Below, piece after piece: positions 20,401 to 30,218 of a stretch of 64,000 nt of DNA. Positions within the stretch are counted from its first letter, which is position 1; every line of letters starts with the position of its first letter. The notes beneath the pieces were generated by a model. That model was not told the DNA's origin and searched no databases. It saw only the letters and a program-made list of their open reading frames with translations. Made by a program: the position numbers and the translations under genes. The DNA is taken from assembly GCA_904066235.2 (NCBI GenBank), contig CAJFCV020000005.1, positions 1,798,001 through 1,862,000 on the forward strand. Reading direction: 5' to 3'. Source of the stretch: Bursaphelenchus xylophilus. Lineage: Eukaryota; Nematoda; Chromadorea; Rhabditida; Aphelenchoididae.

Positions 20401-22933
20401 CACTCCAGGAAAATAAAAACAGGGGTGTAAAAAGACGTACTTTACAATAACAATCTGTGCACAGATATCTGTGTAGATCAACGTAAAAATTTTCAGCTGA
20501 CCTCGGTGTTCCTTTCGCTAGTCGTTTTCTGGATCGAAGACCTCTCCCAGGCGGCGTTGATCTCGCTCTTCTCCCTCTTCATCCACTGCTTTGCGGGATG
20601 GTCGATGGTCAAGCAGATCCCGCCTGGAAATGGGACCATGCCCGATATTTGTAAGTTTTTGGACCTCTGTTCAACAAATCTTCGCTACGACTTTTCGAGG
20701 ATACTTGATGGGTTGAGCCTGAACTCTCCCCCAATCTGAACTCTCCCCCTTTTTCAACTCGCCCCCAAAAAAGGCGGAACTCTCCCCCTTTTTTGATTTT
20801 CACCAAAAAATCTGAACTCTCACCTTTTTTGAACACTCCCTCATTTTGAAAAATGAAAAAAACGAGGTGTAATATGTTATACGACAAAAAATTTTTTCAA
20901 ATTGAGAAAACGAGGTGTGACATGTTATACGATGAAAATTTTTTTCAAATTGAGAAAAAAGAGGTGTGACATGTTATACGATGAAATTTTTAAATTGAGA
21001 AAAATGGGATGTAACATGTTGTATGACGAAAATTTTTTTCAAATTGAAAAAATGAGGTGTGACATGTTATACGATGAAAATTTTTTACAATTTGAAAAAA
21101 ATAGGTGTGACATGTTATACGATGAAAATTTTTTTTCAAATTGAAAAAAATAGGTGTGACATGTTATACGGTGAAAATTTTTTTTCAATTTGAAAAAACG
21201 AGGTGTGACGTCTTATACGATGCAAATTTTTTTCAAATTAAGATGTCACACCTAATTTTTTTCAATTTGAAAAAAGTTTCCATTGCACAAGATGTCACAC
21301 CTCATTTTTTCAATTTTCAAAGTGAGGGGGAGTGTTCAAAAAGGAGGAGAGTTCAGATTGGGGGAGAATTCAGAAAAGGCGGAGAGTTCTGCCGCAACGT
21401 ACTTGATGCTGCATTAGGGCAGTTTATCACGTATTTTGGGGTATTTTACGTGTATTACAGCAATAATATCAAGGCAAACCTACGGATATTTGCTTTTTGG
21501 AACAATGTTTTTCATCAATCTATTAAATTTGGATAAAAACATCAAAAAACAAAAACGATATGTTAACCAAGCGATATGGGCATGAAAATAAACCACCTAG
21601 GGCAGAAAAGCACGGGGAATTTTTAGGTGAAGAAATTATTTGGCTACACTTGACGGTTTTCGCGGCAGGACCCATGGAAAAATTTTTCTATTCTTTTGGG
21701 ACACCCTGTAATTTCCATTTATTTTTCAGTAGTATTCTACGCAGTGATGTTCTTCTGGAACGCGTTTGTCTTCTTCTTCCACGCAACGCTCTCGTATCTA
21801 CAAGAAGTGCTTCCCGAAGACATTGAATTCCCGTTTAAGGTGACCAACTGGAGCGAATATTTGAGGCAATGGAAGGCCTTCAATGCCGAGGGATTTTCTT
21901 TCGATCCGCAAACGTAAGAAATCCATTTTTCTAAATACGAAATGCTCAAGATACGAAGCTCGGATTTTCTTCAAATTTTGCACATACATTGGGTATAGGT
22001 CATATATCAAGTCCTGAAAATTTTAGCTCGCGTTTTGCAGGCACAGCCGAGATATTGAACGATTTTTCTCGACGAGAGAGTACAGAAAATGAGGAGGGTG
22101 GTCAGAGAAAAATCTTTTTTTTGGTCGTATCTTTGCCAGTTGCTCGCAAAAAAAATATTTTTTTGTGGAAGCATTACACTCTGTGATAGAAATAAGCATG
22201 AATAATTTTTTCATAACAAAATCCGCAAAAAAATATTAAATTTTTACGAGAGAGTATGGGAAATGAGGAGAACGGTCAGAGAAAAATCTTTTTTTGGCCG
22301 TATCTTTGCCAGTTGCGAGCAAAAAAATTGGTTTTATGTGAGAAAAATTTGTCATACATTTGCATCAGAATGCCAATTTGTCATTTTGAAAATTTCAAAA
22401 AAAAATTCGGGATTTTTAAAAATTTTTTTTTTTTTTTTTTTTTTGAAATCTCGATTATTTCTGCAAAAAGGGAACTAAAAATTTTGTAAATGTCTTAGAA
22501 AATTCTTATTTAAATTTGCATAAACAAAAAAAATTAAAAAAAAATTTTTTTTTTGATTTTTGATATTAATTTCAGATTCCTTCTGTACGGCGAAAATTCA
22601 CAACGTTCCGAGAGCATCACAACCGAAAACTTGGTGGAAAACGAAGTCCTGAACCCCAACGGAATCGAGAATGCGTTGTTCGAGATGGACCCCATCGATC
22701 AGCCGGCCCCAACCAGCTCCTCGAACTCCACGCCCACCTACAGTTTGGCCGAGACAGAATCGGTGGACAACCGCGCCTCCTACATCGACATCCCCGGAGG
22801 CAGTGTGTCGCAGGCGAGTGAGGGGAAGAGGTCGAAAGGCCACCTGGAAGAGGAGCTGTACACGCTGCGGCGAGCGGTTTTCTTTGTTTTTGCCATTTTC
22901 GCCCTGATCATGGCCCTGATTTTCCTAATTTAA
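5409..22933 (+). CDS. Cys-loop ligand-gated ion channel, C-terminal half (4 exons)
   Basis: Subunit of a pentameric neurotransmitter-gated channel in the plasma membrane. Exons: 5409-5593, 20497-20650, 21730-21913, 22576-22933 (TAA); all phases agree. Exon 1 carries the end of the extracellular domain (GWEIVGSW-type strand, a Cys-x5-Cys pair) and TM1 (APYFFVTVTMPM). Exon 2 carries the TM1 end and TM2 (about LISLFSLFIHCFAG) and the TM2-TM3 linker with IPPGNGTMPDI. Exon 3 has TM3 (VFYAVMFFWNAFVFFF) and part of the cytoplasmic loop. Exon 4 has the rest of the loop, rich in Ser/Thr, and TM4 near the C terminus. The layout fits the acetylcholine-receptor/LGC group of nematodes. The usual GEK at the start of TM2 is replaced by an ED-LSQ stretch, so ion selectivity cannot be inferred. 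Exons for the signal peptide, Cys-loop and most of the ligand domain are missing; they lie upstream or outside the window. The first intron is 14.9 kb and full of mobile elements. Confidence 0.85.
5820..6845. other. Intron DNA, no gene; degenerate family C copy
   Basis: About 5800-6010 is a diverged internal family C segment (GAGCTCTCCCC/ATATCTCGGCTG-type blocks). The rest is AT-rich, with ACATTTTTACATCTAAAAATG inverted blocks near 6085-6260. Frames at 6526-6850 fall into the GGCC-rich element that follows and are not supported as genes. Confidence 0.4.
6846..7327. mobile_element. GGCC-rich foldback element, ~480 bp
   Basis: Starts ACTAGACATGGCTC and ends GAGCCATGTCTAGT, perfect inverted termini. 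Between them are long runs of GGCCCGGCCC-type sequence on both arms around an AT-rich centre (about 7010-7170), in strong contrast to the AT-rich neighbourhood. Related sequence begins already at about 6683 (GTCTAGACGTGGCTCG) and a second terminus follows at 7341, so two copies may be nested. No transposase is visible. Confidence 0.75.
7370..7690 (+). repeat. Degenerate family C element
   Basis: Contains the family C internal blocks (TTGCACACATTTCGGGC, CGCGCTTTGCAGG, GAGATATTCAACGATCT, CTTTTTGGCCAAATCTTTG) but lacks clean termini. Confidence 0.6.
7721..7872. mobile_element. MITE family A (TCTGTCGGGAAAATAATG termini)
   Basis: About 150 bp, starting CAGTCTGTCGGGAAAATAATG-like sequence and ending CATTATTTTCCCGACA. 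It belongs to the subtype with an ATGA(A/G)CA continuation and GTCGCTGAAGTGAAAAGCAA inside. Other copies: 14025-14173, 14414-14548, 15240-15393, 17354-17425, 48273-48402, 49874-49944, 53280-53422, 53857-54006, 56452-56579, 57643-57794. Confidence 0.85.
8358..8761. mobile_element. GGAGCC-rich foldback element, 404 bp
   Basis: Inverted termini ACCAGAGATTGCCACGG / CCGTGGCAATCTCTGGT, followed on both sides by repeats of GGCTCCGGCTC and its complement. The middle (about 8500-8640) is unrelated AT-rich DNA. No coding capacity. Confidence 0.85.
9138..10769. mobile_element. 1.6 kb foldback element with long inverted arms
   Basis: The left arm (about 9138-9850) is mirrored by the right arm (about 9860-10769): TGATAGAAAATCTTGATCAA pairs with the complement near 10750, and the inner blocks containing GATAATCCTCGAGACA(C/T)TGCC pair around a short centre at about 9855. 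The right arm is interrupted by a solo LTR at 10033-10379. No transposase frame is seen. Confidence 0.85.
10033..10379 (+). mobile_element. Solo LTR, 347 bp, with 4 bp target duplication CATG
   Basis: Starts TGTCA and ends TGACA (TG...CA with a 5 bp inverted end), flanked on both sides by CATG. It interrupts the right arm of a foldback element, and the mirrored left arm (about 9680-9690) shows the uninterrupted sequence. Inside are a TATA box (TATAAAAG at 10088-10095) and an AATAAA at 10166-10171, the order expected of U3-R-U5. No gag or pol sequence adjoins it, so it is a solo LTR left by recombination. A 4 bp duplication fits Gypsy or BEL/Pao-like retrotransposons; I cannot decide which. 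Confidence 0.8.
10826..11259. mobile_element. MITE family C, full copy
   Basis: 434 bp with GTACTCCAAGTGCGACGC and complementary end, as at 129-561. Parts of it keep frames open on both strands. Confidence 0.85.
11260..12100. other. Intron DNA, no gene seen
   Basis: A short mirrored piece of the 9-10.8 kb foldback (CCCTCCGGGCATTAATTGAA) lies near 11370. The rest is AT-rich with AAACAAAAA tracts. A CATCACCCAGACG-type block near 12010 recurs at 12565 and 16885. Confidence 0.4.
12105..12366. mobile_element. MITE family B (CAGTGGCGGACCTGATCC termini)
   Basis: About 230-260 bp hairpin. The arms read GACCTGATCCA(G/A)TGGC, AAAAAACGTACCATT, TTGCATCCGGGAAGTATCAA, AATGTGGCAAAATGCCTCCC and return inverted. 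Intact copies have CAGTG...CACTG ends next to TA. Copies: here, 12931-13170, 13288-13512, 15759-15842 (half), 15921-16086, 16583-16826, 16977-17350 (compound), 19858-20100, 39267-39493, 47660-47903, 58425-58648. Confidence 0.85.
12370..12860. repeat. Left arm of a widely spaced inverted repeat
   Basis: About 490 bp (from GAAATTTGAAGAAGATCAAA to the block before TTTTTTCCAGGACATATGAG) recurs in inverse orientation at about 16095-16590, with few differences. Both arms begin next to a family B MITE, so the 12.1-16.8 kb stretch may be one large compound foldback. Confidence 0.75.
12931..13170. mobile_element. MITE family B copy
   Basis: Hairpin with CTGGTCCAGTGGCAAAAAAC and complementary CCACTGGATCAGG end. 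See 12105-12366. Confidence 0.8.
13288..13512. mobile_element. MITE family B copy
   Basis: Hairpin beginning CAATGGCGGACCTGATCC and ending ACTGAATCAGGTCCTC. It has a shorter centre than its neighbours. Confidence 0.8.
14025..14173. mobile_element. MITE family A copy
   Basis: TCTGTCGGGAAAATAATG start and a degenerate CATTACTCTCCCTACAGA end; GTGGATTTGTCGC subtype. Confidence 0.8.
14414..14548. mobile_element. MITE family A copy, diverged
   Basis: Start GTGTCTCGGGGAAATAATG, end CACATTATTTTCCCGACA. Confidence 0.7.
14550..15239. other. Intron DNA, no gene seen; one lone family A end
   Basis: An isolated family A right end (AAATCCACATTATTTTCCC) lies at about 15068-15105 without a partner, followed by a family C internal fragment to about 15210. 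Confidence 0.4.
15240..15393. mobile_element. MITE family A copy
   Basis: AGTCTGTCGGGAAAATAATG start and CATTACTTTCCCGACA end; same subtype as 7721-7872. Confidence 0.8.
15921..17350. mobile_element. Cluster of family B MITEs and inverted-repeat right arm
   Basis: Contains family B copies at 15921-16086, 16583-16826 and a compound of at least two at 16977-17350, plus the right arm of the 12.4-12.9 kb inverted repeat at about 16095-16590. The block at about 16885-16985 is a direct repeat of 12005-12110. Confidence 0.75.
17354..17425. mobile_element. Minimal family A MITE, about 70 bp
   Basis: Almost only the two inverted termini (TCTGTCGGAAAAATAATG and CATTATTTTCCCGACAGA) remain, with a few bases between them. 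Confidence 0.8.
18172..18790. mobile_element. Foldback family D (CTGAACTCTCCCCC ends, ACATGTTATACGATG units)
   Basis: Outer arms carry repeats of CTGAACTCTCCCCCTTTT on the left and the complement on the right. The core is about seven units of roughly 55 bp with TGTGACATGTTATACGATG, four forward then three inverted, meeting at about 18520. A second element lies at 20712-21402. Confidence 0.85.
18791..19857. other. Intron DNA with two diverged family C pieces
   Basis: 18791-19070 and 19430-19800 contain family C internal blocks in opposite orientations. 19071-19429 shows nothing recognisable. Confidence 0.5.
19858..20100. mobile_element. MITE family B copy
   Basis: Hairpin with ACTTGATCCAGTGGCAAAAA and CCACTGGATCAGGTCC ends. 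Confidence 0.85.
20712..21402. mobile_element. Foldback family D, second copy
   Basis: TTGAGCCTGAACTCTCCCCC left end, complementary GGGGGAGAATTCAG right end. The core has about eight forward TGTGACATGTTATACGATG units and two inverted units, so the arms are unequal. It lies in the next intron of the ion-channel gene. Confidence 0.85.
21950..22560 (+). repeat. Family C fragments in ion-channel intron 3
   Basis: Two overlapping partial copies (about 21955-22215 and 22245-22475) with GAGAGAGTA(C/T)AGAAAATGAGGAG-like blocks. They leave only 94 bases before the last coding exon. Confidence 0.6.
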
Positions 22934-22958
22934 CCCATTTACATTCGTATTTTACCGA

Positions 22959-22964
22959 AATAAA
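22959..22964 (+). terminator. Polyadenylation signal AATAAA (ion channel)
   Basis: Canonical AATAAA 26 bases after the stop codon of the channel gene. Only 161 bases separate that stop from the next start codon. Confidence 0.6.
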
Positions 22965-23094
22965 TGATAATTTATGGTCAGTCGAAGTTTTATCTCCAAT
23001 TTCCATGGTATAACTTGTCGCCATTCCGCGAAAAAGATTTTCGAAAAAATAATTTCTCTTTTTCTCGAAAATTTCCGGATATCTCTCGCGAAAA

Positions 23095-26000
23095 ATGGAT
23101 TTTTGCGAGTTGTTGAAGGAGAATTTGGGTGGGTTTGGCCAAAGACTACATGATCTTGACATTCCCAGTGAACTGAAGTTCTTTGGGGAGGAATTGGACG
23201 CTGAGCAGGTGAGATTTTGATCATTTTTGTTCTTGATTTTTAGACCACTTGATGAAGGAGAAGGTTTTGATGAAAGCCACCGGAAATAGGAAATTCTCTT
23301 GCTGTTTTTGGATAAAATATATCGAATAGAACTCCCTCTTGCTTATACGAAGGGTTTCTAGGTTTGTTTTTGAAGGCTTGTCGGGATTTTGAACGATTTC
23401 CTTATCTTAGACACCTTTTTTGATGGGTCTCGGAAAAATTTCCAAAATAAATGTCAGATCTCTTTCAAATTGTAAAATATGGTAGTGAAATGGAGAATAC
23501 AGTCTTCTGAATATTATTTTCCAGCTAATCTCCCAGTTTTGCCAAGAAGTTACCCGATATTTGTCCATCTTCCATGAGCACCTATGTGATCTGATCCTAA
23601 AGTCGACAGCTGAAATTCAGCGACTCCCTGACTACAAAGTCTTTCTTTTCAAGGCGTATAATGACTTTTGCTCTGCGATCGAGACAATACGATGCGTTTT
23701 AATCAAGGAGGCAGCCGATCGGAGCTATCTTCTCCTTCACATTAGCATCTACATGAGGAAATTGGCGGACTTCTTGGCCGATTATTGTTGGACAAAAGCT
23801 CCGTTGAAGAGTTTAGGGAGTTACGGGAGCGCGGTGAGTATTTTTGGTTGCATTTTATATTGTTTTAGATAAAATTTTACTTTATTTTACCTTTCAGATC
23901 AAATATCACGTGCTTTTGCGGGTTTGGATGCTAATTATCGAGGTGATTCAGATTTTTGGGGCATTTGGATCCGACGATGAGATCGAGAAGGTCTGTCAGA
24001 TCGATCATCGAGCTCCATTTCATGCGCTAAGCGGGCTTTTCGCCGCATTTTTGGCACAGTTCGCCCCTTCTCATGGTGTAAGTTTTTTTGGAATTTCCAT
24101 TGTTTTTCGACTTTTAGAAGGCTTCATTTCCCTGCGAATGCACTCGAAAAGCGTGGAGTAGACTGGCCAATCTGAACGACCACTTGTTCATCGACGATCT
24201 TCTCCTCGACTTGATGGATTCCTATTCGGGCGAGATGTGTTTCCCCCAAAGCCTGGATTTGCCCATGGTTCAGAGCTTTTTGGATACGAAAAGCGAGATT
24301 GTGTCGAGGACATTGACCGCGGTTATCTGCGAAGTTGTGCCCAAGGAATATTTTACGGCCTACGATCCGAATGTGCCGGTGGAACAGAGAGTGCGACTGT
24401 TTGTAAAGGTGAGAAAGAGGTTGGGAAATGAATTTGACGATGGGTTGAGGCTAAAATACGGGTATTTTATTTATTTATTTTTTGAAATTTTATTTCATTT
24501 TACAGAAAAAATTAAAAATTTTTACCCAAATAAATGGATCGAAAATTCCACTGTGAACGGTTAAAATTGACAAGCATGGTAATGTACTCCGTATTTTACC
24601 CAAAAATTTTCAAAAAAAATTTTTTATTTTTTTTTATTGCACTGTGCAGACCAAACAATCGAAAAAAATCATCCCCAAAATTTGTCAAAGATCCCACTGA
24701 TAACTCAAAAATCGACCGGTCGATAATAAAATCCCGTTTTTTCTCACCTAAAATGCCCTTCGGCTGTTCCCCAGCCCCTGCACCAAAGATCACCCCGAGT
24801 TCCGAATGCCTTCCCGGCCGTGGGGGTATAGCTCAGGGGTAGAGCGCTCGCTTAGCATGCGAGAGGGCTGGGGTTCAATTCCCCATACCTCCAGAAAACT
24901 TTTTGGGGGTTTTTGGCGGGAAATTTGGATTTTTTGGATTGGAAATGGTTCGGAAACTTTAGTAGGGATACCAGAATGTTGTTTTAGGTTCTTTTTACAT
25001 TTAGTTTGTCGTTAAATAAGTCGAAAATGACTTGTTTTGAAACTTTTTGATTATTTTTGAAATTTTTAAATTATGATTTCATAATTTTTTTCACATTATA
25101 TTGATTTCCAGGCCTTCTCCCATCTTATTGAAATGATCAAGAAGAAGAACGAGACAAACGAAGACTTTGAATCGACCGAATTGTTCATCGGATGGGCTTT
25201 GTTTTCGTGGCATCGAATGCTAACTCAATATTCTGAAGATGAATTTAAAATTGATGCTCATGTCATCCTTGAAGCATTATTCAACGAGTTAACGCATGAT
25301 ATGGGCACTGATGCCATTGTTATGGATGTGGTGAGATTTTTAAAATTTTTGAAATTTGTTGATTTTTTGTGTTTCTCTCTGAAATAAAAGAGTTTTAGGG
25401 AAAAATAGGAAATGCTTTGTGGTTTTGCATGCTGTAAGGGCTTTTTAACACTAATTCCATATTAATTTAGACATTTTTTCAAAAAAAATTTTTCTTTTTT
25501 TTTTGATTTTTTTCTACCTAAAATCATTTTAGGACCCCATCCCCAGCAGTTTTTTGGAATTCCCGGAGTATTTCAATAATTTATCATACACCTATAGCAT
25601 ACACGACAATTTCGTTCGATATAAATGGCAAATTTTCGTAAAAATCTCGATTATTTTGTTCAAAAGTGAGTTTAATTTCGATTTTTTTTATTCTCATACG
25701 TGATTCTGAACGATTTTTACCAATTTTTAGATTCAATGGTGTGGACGGACTCGCAATCTTTTATTTTTCATAAGTTTACACCACTGTATTTGACCCGGAA
25801 AATCGATGACGTCAGCGCGTCAAGGATGTTTTCCCTCTGGCTATGTCATGCGAAATGCACTGGTAAGTGTGGAGAAGGGCTGTAGAGAAGTTTGGAACGT
25901 ATTGGGGAAGGTAGAAGGAAGTTATAAACAATTTGAAAATCCTCGGATGACCTAAAATAAGGTCGATTTTTTTTAGTTAAAACTTGAAGAAGAAGTGAAT

Positions 26001-29000
26001 ATTTTTTGTGTGGCATGGTGACTAGAGGTATAATAAATTATGGACGTATTTTAAAATTGATTTTTTCAGAGTAGAAATTAGTTATGAGTCATTTAAAAGT
26101 AGTTGTTTGACCTAAAATAAGGTCAATTTTTGACTCGAAAATTCTAGTCGAAAGTCCAAAATTTTGATGCTGTAAGACAACTCAATCAATAAGATATTCT
26201 CAAGACGTATTTTGAAATTGACTTTTTGAAGTAGAAATGAGTTATAACCGTTTAAAATTGGTCTATTCGACCTAAAATAAGGTCAATTTTTGACCTTAAA
26301 AATTTATATGAAAGTCCAAAGTTGTGATACAGTAAGGTAACTGAATGAGTAAAATGTCCCTATAGCGTATTTTAAAATTGATTTTTTTAGAGTAGCAATG
26401 AGTTATAGCCGGTTTAAAATTGGTCTATACGACCTAAAATAAGGTCAATTTTTGACCCAAAAATATACGGCGCAAGCCCGAAGTTTTAATGCAATGAGAC
26501 AACTGAATGAATAAAGTGTCCCTATAGCGTATTTTAAAATTGATTTTTTAGGCCAGAAATGACTTATGAATCATTTAAAAGTAGTTGTTTGACCTAAAAT
26601 AAGGTCAATTTTTGACCCAAAACGTCTAATTGAAAGTCCAAAGTTTTGATGTATTAAGGTAATTGAATAAATACACCGTCCGTATAGCGTATTTTAAAAT
26701 TGACTTTTTACGGCAGAAATGACTTATAACAGTTTAAAATTGGTCTATTCGACCTAAAATAAGGTCGTTTTTGACCCCAAGAATTTATGTGGAAGTCCAA
26801 AGTTTTGATGTTGTAAGCTAACTGAATGAATACACCGTCCGTATAACGTATTTTAAAATTGATTTTTTTACAGCAGAAATGACCTATAGCAGTTTAAAAT
26901 TGGTCTATTCGACCTAAAATAAGGTCAGTTTTTGACCCGAAAAATTTACGTGGAAGTCCGAAGTTTTGATGTAGTAAGCTAATTGCATGAATAAAATGTC
27001 CCTATAGCGTATTTTAAAATTGATTTTGTACAGCAGAAATGACTTATAACCGTTTAAAATTGGTCGATTCGACCTAAAATAAGGTCCCATTTCGTCCCAA
27101 AAACTTTGATTGTATCTGACAAATTATGGTATAAAATGAAAGATAGATTAGTGAAAAGTGAATACAAACCATTTTCAGATTACGAATTTGTCTCGCAGTT
27201 TGTACAAAAGGCGGATCAAATGGCCACCCATGGCTCAGCTCACAAGCAGCAACTCTACCTGAATTCGTTGATCTATCTGTTCATCCTTGGCCAGGAACAA
27301 GGAAAAGAGATGGCAAATCGGACACTGCGAAAGGTTTTGGATTGTAAGAGGCATAAGTTTGATTTTGGACCTATTTTTGGGGAAATTTTGGCGAAAATCT
27401 TGATTTTTGAAGATTTTTTCTGATTTTCGACCAAAAAGTGATGGCAAATGGGATTTAAATTAAATTTTATAGATCCTATGTTGTATTCAGAGGTGTTTAC
27501 AATTGTTTGGCAAAAAACTTTTTTTTTTTTTTTTGATATGAATTTTATCGATTTTTCCCCCAAAAATCTCAACTTTCCGATTTTTTTTTTTTAGTTTTTT
27601 CAACGTTTTTCCGAATTTTTTCCATTTTTTCCTCGAAAAATTCAATTCCAGTACTCAAAACCTCCGTCCAATCCCGCCCCACGTTCCGCGCCGCCCTCAT
27701 GGACCTCCTCGTCCACGCCGCCACCGATTTGAACGACCAAAACGGTCGGGAAATCTTCCAAATGGCCGATCAGAACGCGAAATTTTTCACGGATTCGGAT
27801 ATCGAAAAGCTGATCGAGAAACTGAAAAACGCGAGTAAATGCCCGAATTTCCTGATAAATGAAGTCAAAAAACGATGGACTCCGAGCGGGGAACGCGCTG
27901 AAGTTTCATTGGAATTTATGCTGACTCAGGTAAATTGTTTTGAGCGTTGAAAAAATTAATAAAATTATCGACTGGTCGATAATTTGACGAAATTTTTTTT
28001 CCATTTTGCCTCCGGCGATCTGCTAGTATCGCCATAAAAAATTTGCAGCGTGACTTGTGAAATTTAAAAATCGACCGGTCGATAATAAAATCCTGTTTTT
28101 TGTGTACTGAAATTCCCTACGCCCATTCCCCAGCCCCTGCATCAAAGATCACCCCGAGTTCCGAATGCCTTTCCGGCCGTGGGGGTATAGCTCAGGGGTA
28201 GAGCGCTCGCTTAGCATGCGAGAGGGCTGGGGTTCAATTCCCCATACCTCCAGAAAACTTTTTGCGGTTTTTAGCGGGGAAATTGGGATTTTTTGTGTTG
28301 GAAATGATTCGAAAATTGTAGTAGGAACATCAGAAAATTGTTTTAGATTATTTTTACATTTGATTTTGAGTGGTAAAATGAAAATGTTTTGATTTTTTCC
28401 CCAATTTTTTGTGATTTGAAGGATCTTTCGGTTAAAGTGTTTTTGGTAGTTTATTTTTGCTTTATTTTAATATTTCACGATGGCTAATCGCTTCGACAGA
28501 GATTTTCAACGCTTTTTTACATTGATTCATCAAAAATTTCTTGATTTTTAGATAAAAAATGAGCAAAATCCGGCGATCCGCACAAGAAAGCTGGACCAGC
28601 TCCTGAACGAAGCCACAAACGGCATCAGAATCTACCCAATGACACACACTACACGCATATTAAAGTTTGAATTCGATGAGATGAAGCGAAATAATATTAT
28701 CGATCAAATCCCCAAATCGCAGCTCATAAAATCGTATTTTTTGGTGATAATGGAGAATAAAAGCGATCAAGGTGAGTGAAATTGTGTTTTTTAGACAGTA
28801 CAGAGCATGAGAGTAATTTTTGGCTAAAATTTTGACAATAATTTGAAAAATTTTGAGATTTTTTTTTTCAGAATTGGATGAGATGATCGTCGAGTATTTT
28901 GGCCAATTTTCAGCCAGATTTGGAGTGAATATCAGGGAGATTGAGGGGATTGGGGTCGAATTTGATGCATTTCACAAGATTCTCAAGGTGAGATTGATTT

Positions 29001-30218
29001 TTATAACGATTTTTCGAGAGAAATTTGATATTTTTTTTGAGATTTTTGGAGATTTTTTTTATTTTTGAGAAAAATACGTTGGTAAATTTTCGGTGTTTCA
29101 TATGTAATATTATTTCTGAAGGAGTAGTGGTATCTAAGGATACTATTTCAAATTTTGATGTTTAGTTTTTCGACGATTTTTTGAGGGAAATTTGAAAATT
29201 TTTCAAGTTTTTTGTATTTTTTTGCGATTTTGTTGAAGTTTGGTGGTAAAAAAGCAAGAATTTTTAGGAATTTGCCACTTATATTTACTATGCCGACTGT
29301 ACAGAGTAAAAATCCAAAAAATTTTTTAGGCATTACATCTTATCCATGACCAGCAGCCGGCTTGGGCCGAAAAAAGAATCGACGAGATTTGGCCCATTCA
29401 GTTTGTCCAACAAATAATGAAAATCCAGCGACAAAAATCGGACGTCAACAGTAATCTCCTGCGGATTTTTGGACTTCTTATGGCCGAGATTGGCCACATT
29501 TTGGCCAAGAAATTGGAGCAAAAACCAATGGGATTATCTTCGATTCCGATCTACGCAATGGTCGATTTTGCCGTGAAAATTGTAAGGAGGTTATTTTCAA
29601 GGGCTTGGGGTTTTTTGAGGCGACTTTATCGACCGGTCGAACCGATTTTTTGACGGAAAAATTGAGACTTTTTGAGGGCTTTTAACAAGATGAAAAAGTT
29701 TTGGAAAAGTAAAAATTCAGGGCTAAATGCCCTCAGGGAATATTCGAAATTTCTTTGGAAGCCCTGAAAGTTTGTTTTATTGCCTGAAATTTCGATTTTT
29801 ATGGGAAAATTGAGACATTTTGAGGTTTTTTGAGAAAAAAGTCAAAATTTTTTGGAAAAATTTAAAAATTTTTGTTGTTTTTTGTTGTAAATTCCCTAAG
29901 GGCAGGCTTGAAATATTTTGAAGGCATCGTAAATTAGACTGGCGATATTTTCAGCTCGAATCCTTCCCATCAGCAGCTCCACCGGACCCACAAATCGCCC
30001 TGAATCTCCTCGAATCCTACCTGAGAATACCCCAAATAACATCGCTCCTCCCCCCTCGATTAACCGTCTCTATAATATCAAGAGTGGAGAAGATAATACC
30101 CCAAGAACAGCTCTCGGCCCTCGCCGATCTCATCCAGCCCTATGTGGAACACCCATCCATCAATGAGCAGATTAAACGGACCATCTCTGATGATCTAAAA
30201 CAATATTTGTTGCTATAA
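23095..30218 (+). CDS. Helical-repeat protein, 890 aa, tentatively MMS22L-like
   Basis: Thirteen exons, all in phase: 23095-23208, 23525-23833, 23898-24077, 24118-24408, 25112-25330, 25533-25665, 25731-25862, 27179-27343, 27652-27929, 28552-28771, 28872-28987, 29330-29581, 29955-30218 (TAA). The protein is almost wholly alpha-helical by eye, with no signal peptide or membrane segment. Remembered features of MMS22L, the TONSL partner in replication-fork repair, seem to recur in the same order: an FPCECTRKAW segment, a SQFVQKADQMA helix followed by VLD-LLKT, and a late EYFGQFSARFGV segment. I could not align them, and 890 aa is shorter than vertebrate MMS22L. Other HEAT/ARM-type scaffolds remain possible. 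Two tRNA-Ala genes lie in introns 4 and 9, and intron 7 is a 160 bp satellite. Gene structure is well supported; function is tentative. Confidence 0.8.
24822..24893 (+). tRNA. tRNA-Ala (AGC)
   Basis: 72 nt cloverleaf: acceptor GGGGGTA/TACCTCC, D arm GCTC-AGGGGTA-GAGC, anticodon loop TTAGCAT (AGC), T arm TGGGG-TTCAATT-CCCCA, discriminator A. Sense-oriented in intron 4 of the 890-aa gene, inside the repeated module with CGACCGGTCG. Confidence 0.95.
25863..27178 (+). repeat. 160 bp tandem repeat, 8 copies, filling intron 7
   Basis: The palindromic core GACCTAAAATAAGGTC starts at 25949, 26109, 26269, 26431, 26591, 26751, 26911 and 27071: spacing 160 bp six times and 162 once. Units share CGTATTTTAAAATTGA, GCAGAAATGA(C/G)TTATA and GAAAGTCCAAAGTTTTGATG blocks. 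The array occupies nearly all of a 1316-base intron. Confidence 0.95.
28181..28252 (+). tRNA. tRNA-Ala (AGC)
   Basis: Sequence identical to the copy at 24822-24893; sense in intron 9 of the 890-aa gene with the same upstream module. Confidence 0.95.
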
